From assembly GCA_018380885.1 (NCBI GenBank), contig JAGZSY010000042.1, positions 1-43,083 of the forward strand: a stretch of DNA of 43,083 bases, written 5' to 3'. A model generated the notes under the pieces. It had not been told where the DNA came from, searched no databases, and worked only from the letters and a program-made list of their open reading frames with translations. Positions within the stretch are counted from its first letter, which is position 1; each line of letters starts with the position of its first letter. Both the position numbers and the translations under genes were made by a program. Positions 32,294 to 40,715 of the stretch are shown piece by piece. This DNA is from Enterocloster asparagiformis. Lineage in GTDB: Bacteria; Bacillota; Clostridia; Lachnospirales; Lachnospiraceae.

Positions 32294-33709
32294 ATGAAAC
32301 AGTTTATGGACAAGGATTTCTTATTATCCACCGATATGGCAAAAACGCTGTACCACGAATGCGCTGAGAAGATGCCGATCCTGGACTACCACTGCCATAT
32401 CAATCCCCAGGAAATCTACGAGGACCGCAAGTTTGACAATATCACACAGGTTTGGCTGGGCGGCGACCACTACAAGTGGCGTCAGATGCGCACCAACGGC
32501 GTGGACGAGAAGTATGTGACCGGCGACAGCAGCGACCGCGAGAAATTCCAGGCTTGGGCCGAGACCATGCCCAAGCTCATCGGCAACCCGCTGTATCACT
32601 GGAGCCACCTGGAGCTGAGACGGTATTTCGGCTACGAGGGCTACTTAAACGGCGACACCGCCGAGGAGGTTTGGAACCTGTGCAACGCCAAGCTGCAGGA
32701 GGATTCCATGACCGTCCGCAACCTGATCCGCCAGTCCGGCGTCACCCTGATCTGCACCACCGACGATCCTGTGGACACCCTGGAATGGCATCAGAAGATC
32801 GCTGCCGACGATTCCTTCGACGTACAGGTGCTGCCCGCCTGGAGACCGGACAAGGCCATGAACGTTGAGAAGCCCACCTTCGTCTCCTACATCGCCCAGC
32901 TCTCCCAGGTCAGCGGTATCGCCATCACCGATCTGGCTTCCCTGAAGGAAGCCCTGAAAAACCGCATGGCTTACTTTGCCGCCAACGGCTGCTCCGTATC
33001 CGACCACGCTCTGGAATACGTGATGTACGCTCCCGCCTCCGACGAGGAAGTGGATGCGATCCTGAAGAAGGGCCTCAAGGGGGAGGCGATCTCCAAGGAA
33101 GAGGAGTTAAAGTACAAGACTGCGTTCATGCTGTTCGTAGCCAGGGAGTACAACAGGTTAAACTGGGTGATGCAGATTCACTACGGCTGTAAGCGCGACA
33201 ACAACGCCTACATGTTTGAAAAGCTGGGCCCAGACACCGGTTACGACTGCATCAACAACTACGCACCCAGCGCACAGATGGCGGACTTCCTCAACGCGCT
33301 GAGCGCCACCAACGATATCCCCAAGACCATCCTCTACTCCTTAAACCCCAACGACAACGCCTCCATCGCCTCCATCATCGGCTGCTTCCAGGGCGATATT
33401 CCCGGCAAGATTCAGCAGGGTTCCGCCTGGTGGTTCAATGATCACAAGCTGGGCATGATCGAGCAGATGAGCGAGCTGGCAAACCTGGGCTGCCTGGGCA
33501 ACTTTGTGGGCATGCTGACCGACTCCAGAAGCTTCCTGTCCTACACCCGACACGAGTATTTCCGCCGCATCCTCTGCGAGATGTTCGGCAGCTGGGTGGA
33601 GAACGGCGAGTATCCGGCCGATATGAAAGCGCTGGAGAGCATGGTGCGCGGCATCTCCTACAACAATGCGGTGAAGTATTTTGGGTTTAAGTTGGATGAA
33701 GTGAACTAA
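32294..33709 (+). CDS. uxaC: Uronate (glucuronate/galacturonate) isomerase
   Basis: The protein has 471 aa, the standard UxaC length. The amidohydrolase-fold metal site is visible in ILDYHCHINPQEI, and the family segments WLGGDHYKWRQMRTNG, LICTTDDPVDTLEWH, VMQIHYGCKRDNN and FVGMLTDSRSFLSYTRHEYFRRILC are all present. It converts D-glucuronate to fructuronate and D-galacturonate to tagaturonate, the first step of the pathway. AAGGAGG lies 9 bases before the ATG. It follows the LacI regulator and ends at a strong terminator. Confidence 0.96.
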   Translation: MKQFMDKDFLLSTDMAKTLYHECAEKMPILDYHCHINPQEIYEDRKFDNITQVWLGGDHYKWRQMRTNGVDEKYVTGDSSDREKFQAWAETMPKLIGNPLYHWSHLELRRYFGYEGYLNGDTAEEVWNLCNAKLQEDSMTVRNLIRQSGVTLICTTDDPVDTLEWHQKIAADDSFDVQVLPAWRPDKAMNVEKPTFVSYIAQLSQVSGIAITDLASLKEALKNRMAYFAANGCSVSDHALEYVMYAPASDEEVDAILKKGLKGEAISKEEELKYKTAFMLFVAREYNRLNWVMQIHYGCKRDNNAYMFEKLGPDTGYDCINNYAPSAQMADFLNALSATNDIPKTILYSLNPNDNASIASIIGCFQGDIPGKIQQGSAWWFNDHKLGMIEQMSELANLGCLGNFVGMLTDSRSFLSYTRHEYFRRILCEMFGSWVENGEYPADMKALESMVRGISYNNAVKYFGFKLDEVN

Positions 33710-33736
33710 ATTTTTCCGGCATCATCTAAATTTTAT

Positions 33737-33781
33737 AAAGCGGCCCAAACGGAGCGATCTAACTCCATTTGGGCCGCTTTT
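33737..33781. terminator. Terminator between the convergent uxaC and tct operons
   Basis: A perfect 13-bp stem (AAAGCGGCCCAAA at 33737-33749, TTTGGGCCGCTTT at 33768-33780), extended by GGAG/CTCC, ends in TTTT on the plus strand. The A-rich left flank also gives a short T tract on the minus strand, so it probably serves both converging operons. Confidence 0.85.
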
Positions 33782-33857
33782 GTGCGGTAAATCGGCGTAT
33801 AATATGAGATCCCCAGACTAGTTGGAAGAACGGGTACACCGCTCCCCGGTGATTCGG

Positions 33858-34649
33858 TCACATGCACGCCGTCAGGCCTTCCTCCGTTCGCTCTGCCGCC
33901 GCCCGGATACAGCGGGAGATTTCCAGCACAAACCGCAGCTCGGGAAGCTGGTCCTCCCACAAATCCTGCTCCGACAGGTTCCGCTTGTAGGACGGCGCCC
34001 TGCCCGCCAAAAAACGCCGCTCGATCAGACAGCTGAGCTGCCCTCCCTGAAGCTTCACGCGAACCGGCCCTGTGGTGTACTCCGTCAGCCGTTTGACAGC
34101 CTCCGCCGCCTCGGGAGGGAGCTCCCCCTCCTTCAGACGCGTTTTTACCTCCTCCGCTAATCCGCCCGCGGGCTCCCAAAGCGTTATCACGATCAGGCAG
34201 CCGCTTACAAAACGCCTGGCCTCCCGCCCGTTTTTGCCGGCGGACGGGACCGGGAACGTGACATCCACAGCCGTTGCAGCCATGCCGTCCACATTTCCCG
34301 CCACCTGATTGCGGGCCAGAAAGCCGCGGCTCCCCTCCAGCCTGGCCAGCCCCAGACGCGAAAACTGCTGGGCCGTCATTTGGCCGCGCTCCACAAATTC
34401 CACCGTCCCAAAATATTTTTGCAGGTAATGCTCAATATTCTCTTTCCGGTAGTGCGCCTCGTAGGACTTCGCCCCTCCCCGCACGGCGCCGATATAGAGC
34501 AGCAGCGCCAGGGCGGCCATAAGGATTGCCGCCCCGTATCGGTCCAACAGCATAAATCCCAGAAACGCCAGCATCAGCACACCGTAGACCAGATACAAAA
34601 AGCGGGCTTTTCTTCGCTCCTCATTGAGCTGACGCAACAATTCGTTCAT
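33858..34649 (-). CDS. Membrane protein of unknown function at the end of the tct operon (263 aa)
   Basis: Two adjacent hydrophobic helices near the N-terminus (about residues 17-34 and 38-58) are followed by a cytoplasmic or exposed domain of about 200 residues with no motif I recognise. It starts with a basic, Glu-rich stretch (LLRQLNEERRKARF). The overall plan, a tandem membrane hairpin followed by a soluble domain, resembles DUF3137-like proteins, but the match is weak. The ATG directly follows the tctA stop (TAGATG), so it is translationally coupled to the transporter. Known tripartite tricarboxylate systems need only TctA, B and C, so a fourth coupled component would be unusual. Function unknown. 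Confidence 0.75.
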   Translation of the reverse strand: MNELLRQLNEERRKARFLYLVYGVLMLAFLGFMLLDRYGAAILMAALALLLYIGAVRGGAKSYEAHYRKENIEHYLQKYFGTVEFVERGQMTAQQFSRLGLARLEGSRGFLARNQVAGNVDGMAATAVDVTFPVPSAGKNGREARRFVSGCLIVITLWEPAGGLAEEVKTRLKEGELPPEAAEAVKRLTEYTTGPVRVKLQGGQLSCLIERRFLAGRAPSYKRNLSEQDLWEDQLPELRFVLEISRCIRAAAERTEEGLTACM

Positions 34650-36140
34650 CTATTTCACAGCCTTCTTTTTTGAGAAAATGGGTTTCAGGATCGGATACAC
34701 AAACAGGGTGATGCACACGGCCAGCAAGACAACCGTGATGGGCTTTTGCAAAAATGCCGCAGAGTAGCTGCCCTTTGCCAGAGTGACGGCGTTTCGGAAA
34801 TTCTTCTCGCACATCGGCCCCAGCACCAGGCCCAGAATCAGCGCCGCGCTGTTGAATTTTGCTTTGATGAAACAGTACCCGATGATGGCCGCGATCACCA
34901 TCAGCAGCACATCGTTTGTTGCCTTTGAGGAGCTAAACGCTCCCAGCACGGACAGCATGAGTATGATCGTCCCCAGCATATAATACGGAATGGAGAGGAT
35001 CTTAGCAAAAATCTTGGCAATCCCGACGGCCACGATCACCATGATAATGTTGACCAGTATCATGGAGGCAAATACAGTATACATATATACCGGCTGTGTG
35101 GTCAGAAGCAGCGGACCCATGTTGACGCCCTTGATCGCCAGGGCCGTGGCCATAACCGCGGCCGCATTGCCCCCGGGGATACCCAGCGCTAAAAGCGGAA
35201 CCATGGCGCCGCCGGTCGCGGCATTATTAGCCGTCTCTGAGGCCGCGACGCCGCGCGGCTCGCCCTTGCCGTACCGCTCCGGGTTCTTGGAACAGCGCAC
35301 CTCAATGGCATAGCTCAAAAAGCTGGCAATGGTGGCCCCAGCGCCCGGCAGGATTCCCACAACCGTTCCGATCACCGCGCTGCGGATTACGGTAACTTTC
35401 ATATCCCATATTTCTTTCAAGCCCATCAGCTTTGTGCTGACTGACTCTATTTTGCCTCCCTCAACGCTGTTGCGTTTGACCAGCTGCTTGAGCACCTCCG
35501 TGACAGCGAACAAACCGATCAGCACGGGAATCAGCGCTACGCCTTTGACCAGCTTCACATTTCCCCAGGTAAATCGGGCCACGCCCTTGATGGGGTCCAG
35601 GCCGATGCACGCCAGCCACAGGCCAATAAGCCCGGAAGCGATGGTTCGGATTACATTCCCCTCCTCCAGGCAGGTCAGGATTGACAAACCCAAAAACGAT
35701 ACCGCAAACAACTCGGAAGGGCCGAATTTCAGAGCTGCCGAGGCCAGCTGCGGCGTCAGCAAAAACATACAGAGCGCGGAAAAAAAGCCGCCGATTGCAG
35801 ATGTGACCAGGGAGATACCCAAAGCCTTTCCGGCCTCTCCCCGCATAGACATCGGATATCCGTCAAATGTGGTGGTCGCGCTGGACGGCGTGCCCGGAAT
35901 ACTGAACAAAATCGCCGTGATACCGCCTCCTGTGATCGCCGCGCAGTACACGGCCACCAGAAATGCGATGGAGGGCAGCGGAGCCATCGAATAGCTGAAC
36001 GTCATGGCCAGAACCACCGCCATAGTCGCCGAGACTCCCGGCATCGCGCCGAAAATAACGCCCACAATGGTCCCAATAAAGATGTACGCAAATGTAACCG
36101 GTGTAAAAACCACCTGAAATCCTTGTATCAACAAATCCAT
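34650..36140 (-). CDS. tctA: Tripartite tricarboxylate transporter, large membrane subunit (TctA)
   Basis: The protein has 496 aa with about ten to twelve hydrophobic segments. The family signatures are clear: GAMPGVSATMAVVLAMTF near the N-terminus, ITGGGITAILFSIPGTPSSATTTFDGYPM and the repeated half GAGATIASFLSYAIE with GGAMVPLLALGIPGGNAAAVMATAL. It forms the ion-coupled pore. GGAAGGGG lies 9 bases before the ATG and the gap to tctB is 16 bases. It works with the binding protein 36761-37816. The substrate is a carboxylic acid not readable from sequence. Confidence 0.93.
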   Translation of the reverse strand: MDLLIQGFQVVFTPVTFAYIFIGTIVGVIFGAMPGVSATMAVVLAMTFSYSMAPLPSIAFLVAVYCAAITGGGITAILFSIPGTPSSATTTFDGYPMSMRGEAGKALGISLVTSAIGGFFSALCMFLLTPQLASAALKFGPSELFAVSFLGLSILTCLEEGNVIRTIASGLIGLWLACIGLDPIKGVARFTWGNVKLVKGVALIPVLIGLFAVTEVLKQLVKRNSVEGGKIESVSTKLMGLKEIWDMKVTVIRSAVIGTVVGILPGAGATIASFLSYAIEVRCSKNPERYGKGEPRGVAASETANNAATGGAMVPLLALGIPGGNAAAVMATALAIKGVNMGPLLLTTQPVYMYTVFASMILVNIIMVIVAVGIAKIFAKILSIPYYMLGTIILMLSVLGAFSSSKATNDVLLMVIAAIIGYCFIKAKFNSAALILGLVLGPMCEKNFRNAVTLAKGSYSAAFLQKPITVVLLAVCITLFVYPILKPIFSKKKAVK

Positions 36141-36156
36141 AGGTCATTTCCCCTTC

Positions 36157-36675
36157 CTAGAAAATATGCCGCAGCAGCGCTTCCACCGAAAGGGCGAAGG
36201 TACGCAAAAATCCTTTTCCCCTGGGAAGCATAATGCCAAATCCCTTATAAAAAATAAGATACAGCACAATCACCGCCACAAACGAGAAAACAACTCTGGA
36301 AACGATCTTTTTCTCGCCCAAAAGGTAGGTAAAGATCATGCAGAAAATGAACGATCCCAGCAAAAATCCGATATAATCCAGCGTCAGGGAGTACACAATC
36401 AGCACTGCCATGCCCCAGAACAGCTTCGATTTAAAAATCTTGTCCGGCCGTAAATCTGTGATGGATTTTAAATTCCGCTTTTCCTGCGGCGTGCTGCGGT
36501 AGATCTGAATCATATTGGCGATCAGGACAATGACCAGCAGCACCAGCAGCACTGTCGACCACTGACGGCCGCTGACCTCCCCGGTTACGTTAGGCGGAGT
36601 CGATCCCTGAATATAAAAAATGCAGTATGCAAAAAACACGGTCAAAACTGCGTTTAACAATAGTTCCAGCGCCAT
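36157..36675 (-). CDS. tctB: Tripartite tricarboxylate transporter, small membrane subunit (TctB)
   Basis: The protein has 172 aa from the ATG at 36675, which has AAGGAGG five bases before it; an upstream start has no site. Four hydrophobic helices are visible (about residues 5-22, 42-57, 87-115 and 125-145), with the TctB-type GFLLGSFIFCMIFTYLLGEKK and YLIFYKGFGIMLPRG toward the end. It is the poorly conserved partner of TctA. It follows tctC after an 85-base gap holding a hairpin. Confidence 0.9.
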   Translation of the reverse strand: MALELLLNAVLTVFFAYCIFYIQGSTPPNVTGEVSGRQWSTVLLVLLVIVLIANMIQIYRSTPQEKRNLKSITDLRPDKIFKSKLFWGMAVLIVYSLTLDYIGFLLGSFIFCMIFTYLLGEKKIVSRVVFSFVAVIVLYLIFYKGFGIMLPRGKGFLRTFALSVEALLRHIF

Positions 36676-36696
36676 AAAAACCTCCTTAATCCACAA

Positions 36697-36738
36697 GGCG
36701 GCTTTGCCTTCATAGTAATATACAAAAGCAAAACCGCC
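36697..36738 (-). other. Intercistronic hairpin between tctC and tctB
   Basis: GGCGGCTTTGC (36697-36707) pairs with GCAAAACCGCC (36728-36738) over 11 bp with one wobble and a 20-base loop, with no T tract on the minus strand. It may set a higher level for the binding-protein message. Confidence 0.5.
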
Positions 36739-36760
36739 CTGAATATTGTCCGATCGCTTA

Positions 36761-37816
36761 CTACTGGCCGGCTTTTAACACTTCCCCGATGGTGTCATAG
36801 TACTCATACCAGATTTTCTTGAATTCCTCCTGGGTCGCATACCCCTCGCGGTCGTTGAGTCCGTTGGCTTCCTTCCATGCCTCCCACTCCGGATCGTTCT
36901 GGCAGACATCTGCAAACGCCGCTTCCAGAGAGTCAATCGCCGCCTGGGGCGTTCCCTTCATCGCAACAATACCTCTCCAGGGGCCGATGGTGCAGTCATA
37001 TCCGCACTCCACGGTGGTCTGGATGTCGGGTAACACGCTGCTGCGCTCATCTGCCATCAGCACAATACCTTTCAGCTGCTTTGCCGCGCAGTATTCCATT
37101 CCGTCGCAAGGGCTTCCCAAAGTCAGATCCGCATGGCCGCCGATTACCATTGCGTACGCCTCGGAACCGTCCGCCGCAACAAGGGTAACGTCGATTCCCG
37201 CAGTATTGAACAGGTCCTGACAGCTGACGGCGTCGATGCCGGAAATGGACTGAAGGCTCAGGGTCAGCTCACCCGGATGCGCTTTTGCATACTCCACCAT
37301 GCCCGGGAAATCGTCAAAGGGCAGGTCCATATTCCCGTAAATCACGTTGGAATCCTGGACCAGGCGAATCACCGGCTCTGTCTCGTTGAGAATATCAAAG
37401 GACGTGGTGCCGTTCTGCGCCGCAATCAGATGGGACGGCGTGTACATAGAATAGGTGTAGCCGTCCGCCGGCTGCTGAGCGAAATACTCGGCTCCGTTAA
37501 CGCCTGAGGCGCCGGATACGTTGTTGATCACGATATTGACGCCCAGCTTTTTCTCAACCAATGGGAGAATTGCGCGGAGGGTGGTATCTGTTCCCGATCC
37601 CACATCGAACGTGCATACCATCTCGATGTCGCGCTCCCACTCCCAGTCGCCTGCCGCTTCGCTTTCCGCCGCCGTGGTATCTGCCGCCTCTGTTTTCTCC
37701 TGGGCTGCCTCTGTGGCCGCAGGAGCCGCAGTTGTGGTTTCCGTATTGGAGCCACCGCATGCACTCAATGCCACCGTCGCCGCTGCGCATAAAAGAATTA
37801 AGCTTTTTCTTCTCAT
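36761..37816 (-). CDS. tctC: Tripartite tricarboxylate transporter, substrate-binding lipoprotein (TctC)
   Basis: The protein has 351 aa. The signal peptide ends in LSAC (Cys20), followed by a Thr/Glu/Ala-rich tether to about residue 57. The TctC-type domain starts at DIEMVCTFDVGSGTDTTLRAILPLVEKKLG and contains VNNVSGASGVNGAEYF and FDDFPGMVEYAKAHPGELTLS, matching the family's ligand-binding loops. It delivers a carboxylate to TctA/B. AAGGAG precedes the ATG. The 62-base gap to the LarA-family gene has no terminator, so the operon is continuous. Confidence 0.93.
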   Translation of the reverse strand: MRRKSLILLCAAATVALSACGGSNTETTTAAPAATEAAQEKTEAADTTAAESEAAGDWEWERDIEMVCTFDVGSGTDTTLRAILPLVEKKLGVNIVINNVSGASGVNGAEYFAQQPADGYTYSMYTPSHLIAAQNGTTSFDILNETEPVIRLVQDSNVIYGNMDLPFDDFPGMVEYAKAHPGELTLSLQSISGIDAVSCQDLFNTAGIDVTLVAADGSEAYAMVIGGHADLTLGSPCDGMEYCAAKQLKGIVLMADERSSVLPDIQTTVECGYDCTIGPWRGIVAMKGTPQAAIDSLEAAFADVCQNDPEWEAWKEANGLNDREGYATQEEFKKIWYEYYDTIGEVLKAGQ

Positions 37817-37878
37817 AATACATCTCCTTATAAGTTTATTTTTTTACGTTCGCACTTGTCGGACGTTAAAATACAGGT

Positions 37879-39147
37879 TTATTTTTTTATTTCCGGTATA
37901 ATGTTAACCGCCTTTGGAAGCACGACCACCTTCCTGGGCCGCCCCTGCGCGCAGATCATGTCTACCGCCTCCTGCAGCGTGGATACGCCGTCCAGCATCA
38001 TCCGCTTCAAATCCTCCCGCTTAACATTTTCGCTGACAATCAAAACCTTTCCCTTGGTCAGCGCCCTGGCATACATAAATGCTTTGTTGTTGCCAACGTT
38101 AAAGCCTTCTCTGCGGAACCGCTCAATAACCTCCTCCGGAGTCTTTGCCTCCTCCAGCCATGTTCTGAACAGCCCTTCCCCGATGCCGTCCTCCGCCCTG
38201 GCGCAGAGAACAAACGTACAGTTACCCTTCTCGCCGAAGATCTCACCCACGGACAGCGCCTTCTGGGCCTGGTATAGGTTGCAGTCCCTCGGGGAACCGC
38301 CGGGACTGACGATTACCACGTCGGCCAGTCCGTCGACGGGTACTGTGCTGACGCTTCTGCAAATCGCCACGCCGGCCTGATGCGCTTTTTCCAAATCCCC
38401 CGCCACACAGGCGATGTTTTGTTTGTGCGGGTCCTGAATCACGTTGAGTATGAAGCGGACCTTTGTCTTTTTCGCCGCCTCCAGTGCTGCCTGGTGAAAC
38501 GGATTTTCCTCGAAAAATCCCATGGCCGGCTCAAAGGGCCGGATCGGCAGGGAGTGATGGATGCGCAGCGTCTCGATTCCGGCCACCCCAGGTACAATGC
38601 TCTTGCGGCCGCCGCTGAATCCCGCGGCCGCATGAGGCGCGATCAGCCCCGTGGTGATGATGAAGCTGGCCTCAGCCACCCGCTTATCCACCCAAACCGG
38701 CAATCCGGACTTTGTCTCACCGATCAGAACATGTTCCCCATCCCGGCAGTCGTGATTGTAAACGCGGATCCGTTTTCGGTATTCGGCTCCCAGTATCTTG
38801 TCCAGCTCTTCCCCGGTGGAGCCCCGGTGACTCCCGGTAGCGATCACAAAACAGATGTGATCGTCCGATACCCCTGCTCCGTTCAGACGCTTTACCAGGG
38901 CGTCCACCAGCTGAGCGTTGGGCCCCGGCCTGGTGTGATCGTTCACAATAATGGTCACATGATCTCCCTGGGTCACCATCTCCTCCAGCCTGGGGGTTCC
39001 GATCGGATTGTCCAGCGCTTCCCCAATCAGCTCCTCCACCGGCCGCTCCGCCGGCTTACAGGGCGGATCGATGATCTGAAGCGGTATATCGTCCCCGATC
39101 TCGGCCTCCTGCCATGTTTCCCCGTATGGTACTCTTATTTTTGCCAT
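37879..39147 (-). CDS. LarA-family nickel-dependent 2-hydroxyacid racemase/epimerase
   Basis: The protein has 422 aa, the usual LarA length. The catalytic and cofactor residues line up with lactate racemase: His107 in ATGSHRG, His172 in GLIAPHAAAG, the cofactor-tethering Lys182 in FSGGRKSIVPG, and His197/His198 in LRIHHSL. DHTRPGPNAQ near residue 70 is also conserved. LarA enzymes use a nickel-pincer nucleotide made by LarB, LarC and LarE, none of which is in the window. The family racemises many 2-hydroxyacids, so lactate is not implied; a carboxylate imported by the Tct system and processed by the MmgE/PrpD protein is more likely. AAGGAGG precedes the ATG. Confidence 0.9.
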   Translation of the reverse strand: MAKIRVPYGETWQEAEIGDDIPLQIIDPPCKPAERPVEELIGEALDNPIGTPRLEEMVTQGDHVTIIVNDHTRPGPNAQLVDALVKRLNGAGVSDDHICFVIATGSHRGSTGEELDKILGAEYRKRIRVYNHDCRDGEHVLIGETKSGLPVWVDKRVAEASFIITTGLIAPHAAAGFSGGRKSIVPGVAGIETLRIHHSLPIRPFEPAMGFFEENPFHQAALEAAKKTKVRFILNVIQDPHKQNIACVAGDLEKAHQAGVAICRSVSTVPVDGLADVVIVSPGGSPRDCNLYQAQKALSVGEIFGEKGNCTFVLCARAEDGIGEGLFRTWLEEAKTPEEVIERFRREGFNVGNNKAFMYARALTKGKVLIVSENVKREDLKRMMLDGVSTLQEAVDMICAQGRPRKVVVLPKAVNIIPEIKK

Positions 39148-39158
39148 CCTGCACCTCC

Positions 39159-40511
39159 TTAAATCGTAGGCATTTTGCGTTTTTCCCGCAGCGTCAGGAT
39201 GGAGGCCACAATCTCTTCGGTCTGCATCCCACAGCTCTCGCGGATAAGCGCCGTCACCTTTTCCCTCACCTGCTCTTCGTCCAGCGGATTGTAGATACTG
39301 CCCGAAGCGTCCTCAATCTCCTGCTCCAGCACCCGCCCATCCGCACATCTCACAATCACCCGGCAGCCCCAATGAGCAGGGTATTTCTCCGTAAACCGCT
39401 CATCCGTCACAACCGATATACGGCGCAGCAGCTCCTGCGTCTCTACATCCGCAATGCGGGCTTCATCGAAGTATTCCAGCGTCACCTCACCGTACCGCAG
39501 CGCCACCGCGCAGGTGTACGGAATGGAAAATCTTGCATCCACCGGTGTTTTGGGATTCCTGCTCCCCTCGCTCATACCGCACTGCTTGTTTCCCACCAGA
39601 TAGGTTCTCACCTCAATGGACTCTACATCTTCGGCCCGCAGTCCGTTTTTTCGCAGTCTGAGGATTCCGTCTATGGCGCAGTGCGTGCTCCGGCAGCAGG
39701 GATAGGGCTTATTATCCATTTCCAATATATACCATTTTTCTCCCAAATGGTCGCACACCAAATCCGGGCTGGGCTGGTTGGTCATGGAGTGAAATAGTCC
39801 GCCGTCCTTTGACGTCAGAATGTACTCGGGGCCGGTCATCCCTGATTTTGCCAGCAGCGCAGCCTCGCAGCCGCTGGCGGCCGCTCTGGCCGGGTGCAGC
39901 ACCTTGCTGGTAGCTCCGTCCTCCAGAAACGCCCACACGCCGAAGGATTGCGTTCCCGCCAGGCCTAACGCGCTGACAGTCTGATCCTCGTCGAGCTCCA
40001 GAAGCTTGGCGCAGGCCGCCGCCGCCCCGAAGGTTCCGGCCGTGGAGGTCACATGCCAGCCCAGGTTCCTGTGGGCCGATACGCCCAGGGCCATGCCGAT
40101 CCGCGCCATGGTCTCATAGCCGCAGATCACGGCCAGAAGAAATTCCTCTCCGGACTTTCCCAGGTATTGGGCCATACTCCAGGCCGCCGGGACCACCACC
40201 GTGCCGATGTGGGTTTTGGAATCCGTGTGCACGTCGTCCAACTCCAAGGTGTGCCCCATCATCGCATTGATAAAGCTGGCGGTCAACAGCGGAACCTTCT
40301 TCTCCGTTCCCCAGATATTGGCACTTTTCTTCTCGCCGGAAATCTCCAGATATGTTTTTGTGACGCTCTGTACCTGCTGATTTTTGATGGCTCCGATAGC
40401 CACTCCCATGGAATCAAGCACGCACAAGTTTGCCGCCTTTTTAACATGTTCCGGCACACTTTCTGATGTTAAATTTGTCAAAAATTGTGCTAATATCCTC
40501 AAGTTTCCCAT
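39159..40511 (-). CDS. MmgE/PrpD-family protein (dehydratase/decarboxylase type)
   Basis: The protein has 450 aa from the ATG at 40511 (GGAGG upstream). The family includes 2-methylcitrate dehydratase (PrpD), cis-aconitate decarboxylase and iminodisuccinate epimerase. The active-site stretch MGHTLELDDVHTDSKTHIG holds His87, Asp92, Asp93, His95 and His101, the residues used in the family. The Cys-rich DNKPYPCCRSTHCAIDG segment and CGMSEGSRNPKTPVDARFSIPY are also typical. It is the first gene of an operon with the LarA-family and Tct genes, so it acts on the same carboxylic acid. No PrpB, PrpC or citrate-synthase-like gene is present, which argues against a methylcitrate cycle. Substrate unknown. 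Confidence 0.88.
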   Translation of the reverse strand: MGNLRILAQFLTNLTSESVPEHVKKAANLCVLDSMGVAIGAIKNQQVQSVTKTYLEISGEKKSANIWGTEKKVPLLTASFINAMMGHTLELDDVHTDSKTHIGTVVVPAAWSMAQYLGKSGEEFLLAVICGYETMARIGMALGVSAHRNLGWHVTSTAGTFGAAAACAKLLELDEDQTVSALGLAGTQSFGVWAFLEDGATSKVLHPARAAASGCEAALLAKSGMTGPEYILTSKDGGLFHSMTNQPSPDLVCDHLGEKWYILEMDNKPYPCCRSTHCAIDGILRLRKNGLRAEDVESIEVRTYLVGNKQCGMSEGSRNPKTPVDARFSIPYTCAVALRYGEVTLEYFDEARIADVETQELLRRISVVTDERFTEKYPAHWGCRVIVRCADGRVLEQEIEDASGSIYNPLDEEQVREKVTALIRESCGMQTEEIVASILTLREKRKMPTI

Positions 40512-40569
40512 TTTTTCCTCCAAAAATGACGATATTTTTTGTTTTTTCGCTTGTTTATTGGTTGTTTTT

Positions 40570-40598
40570 ATTATATAATTGTTCTGGCTTATAAGCAA
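40570..40598 (-). promoter_or_regulatory. Promoter of the MmgE-LarA-Tct operon
   Basis: On the minus strand TTGCTT (40593-40598) is followed after 17 bases by a consensus TATAAT (40570-40575). The predicted start site is near 40563. Confidence 0.7.
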
Positions 40599-40619
40599 AT
40601 ATTAAAAAAGTATCGCCAT

Positions 40620-40636
40620 GATAGGATAAACCTATC
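40620..40636. promoter_or_regulatory. LysR-type T-N11-A box
   Basis: GATAGGATAAACCTATC is a perfect palindrome with a 5-base centre and contains T-N11-A. Its centre is about 65 bases upstream of the predicted start of the operon, the classic recognition-site position for LysR activators. Confidence 0.7.
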
Positions 40637-40715
40637 GATTATCACAACTCATTACGCAGCGGCACCGTATAAAATGTGCAAGTTGTCTACTTTACAGTAT
40701 AATAATGGGGGATTT

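Noticed and set aside
39159..40511. 2-Methylcitrate dehydratase of a methylcitrate cycle
   Set aside because: No methylcitrate synthase or methylisocitrate lyase is present; the neighbours are a racemase-family enzyme and a Tct importer, so only a family-level name is justified.
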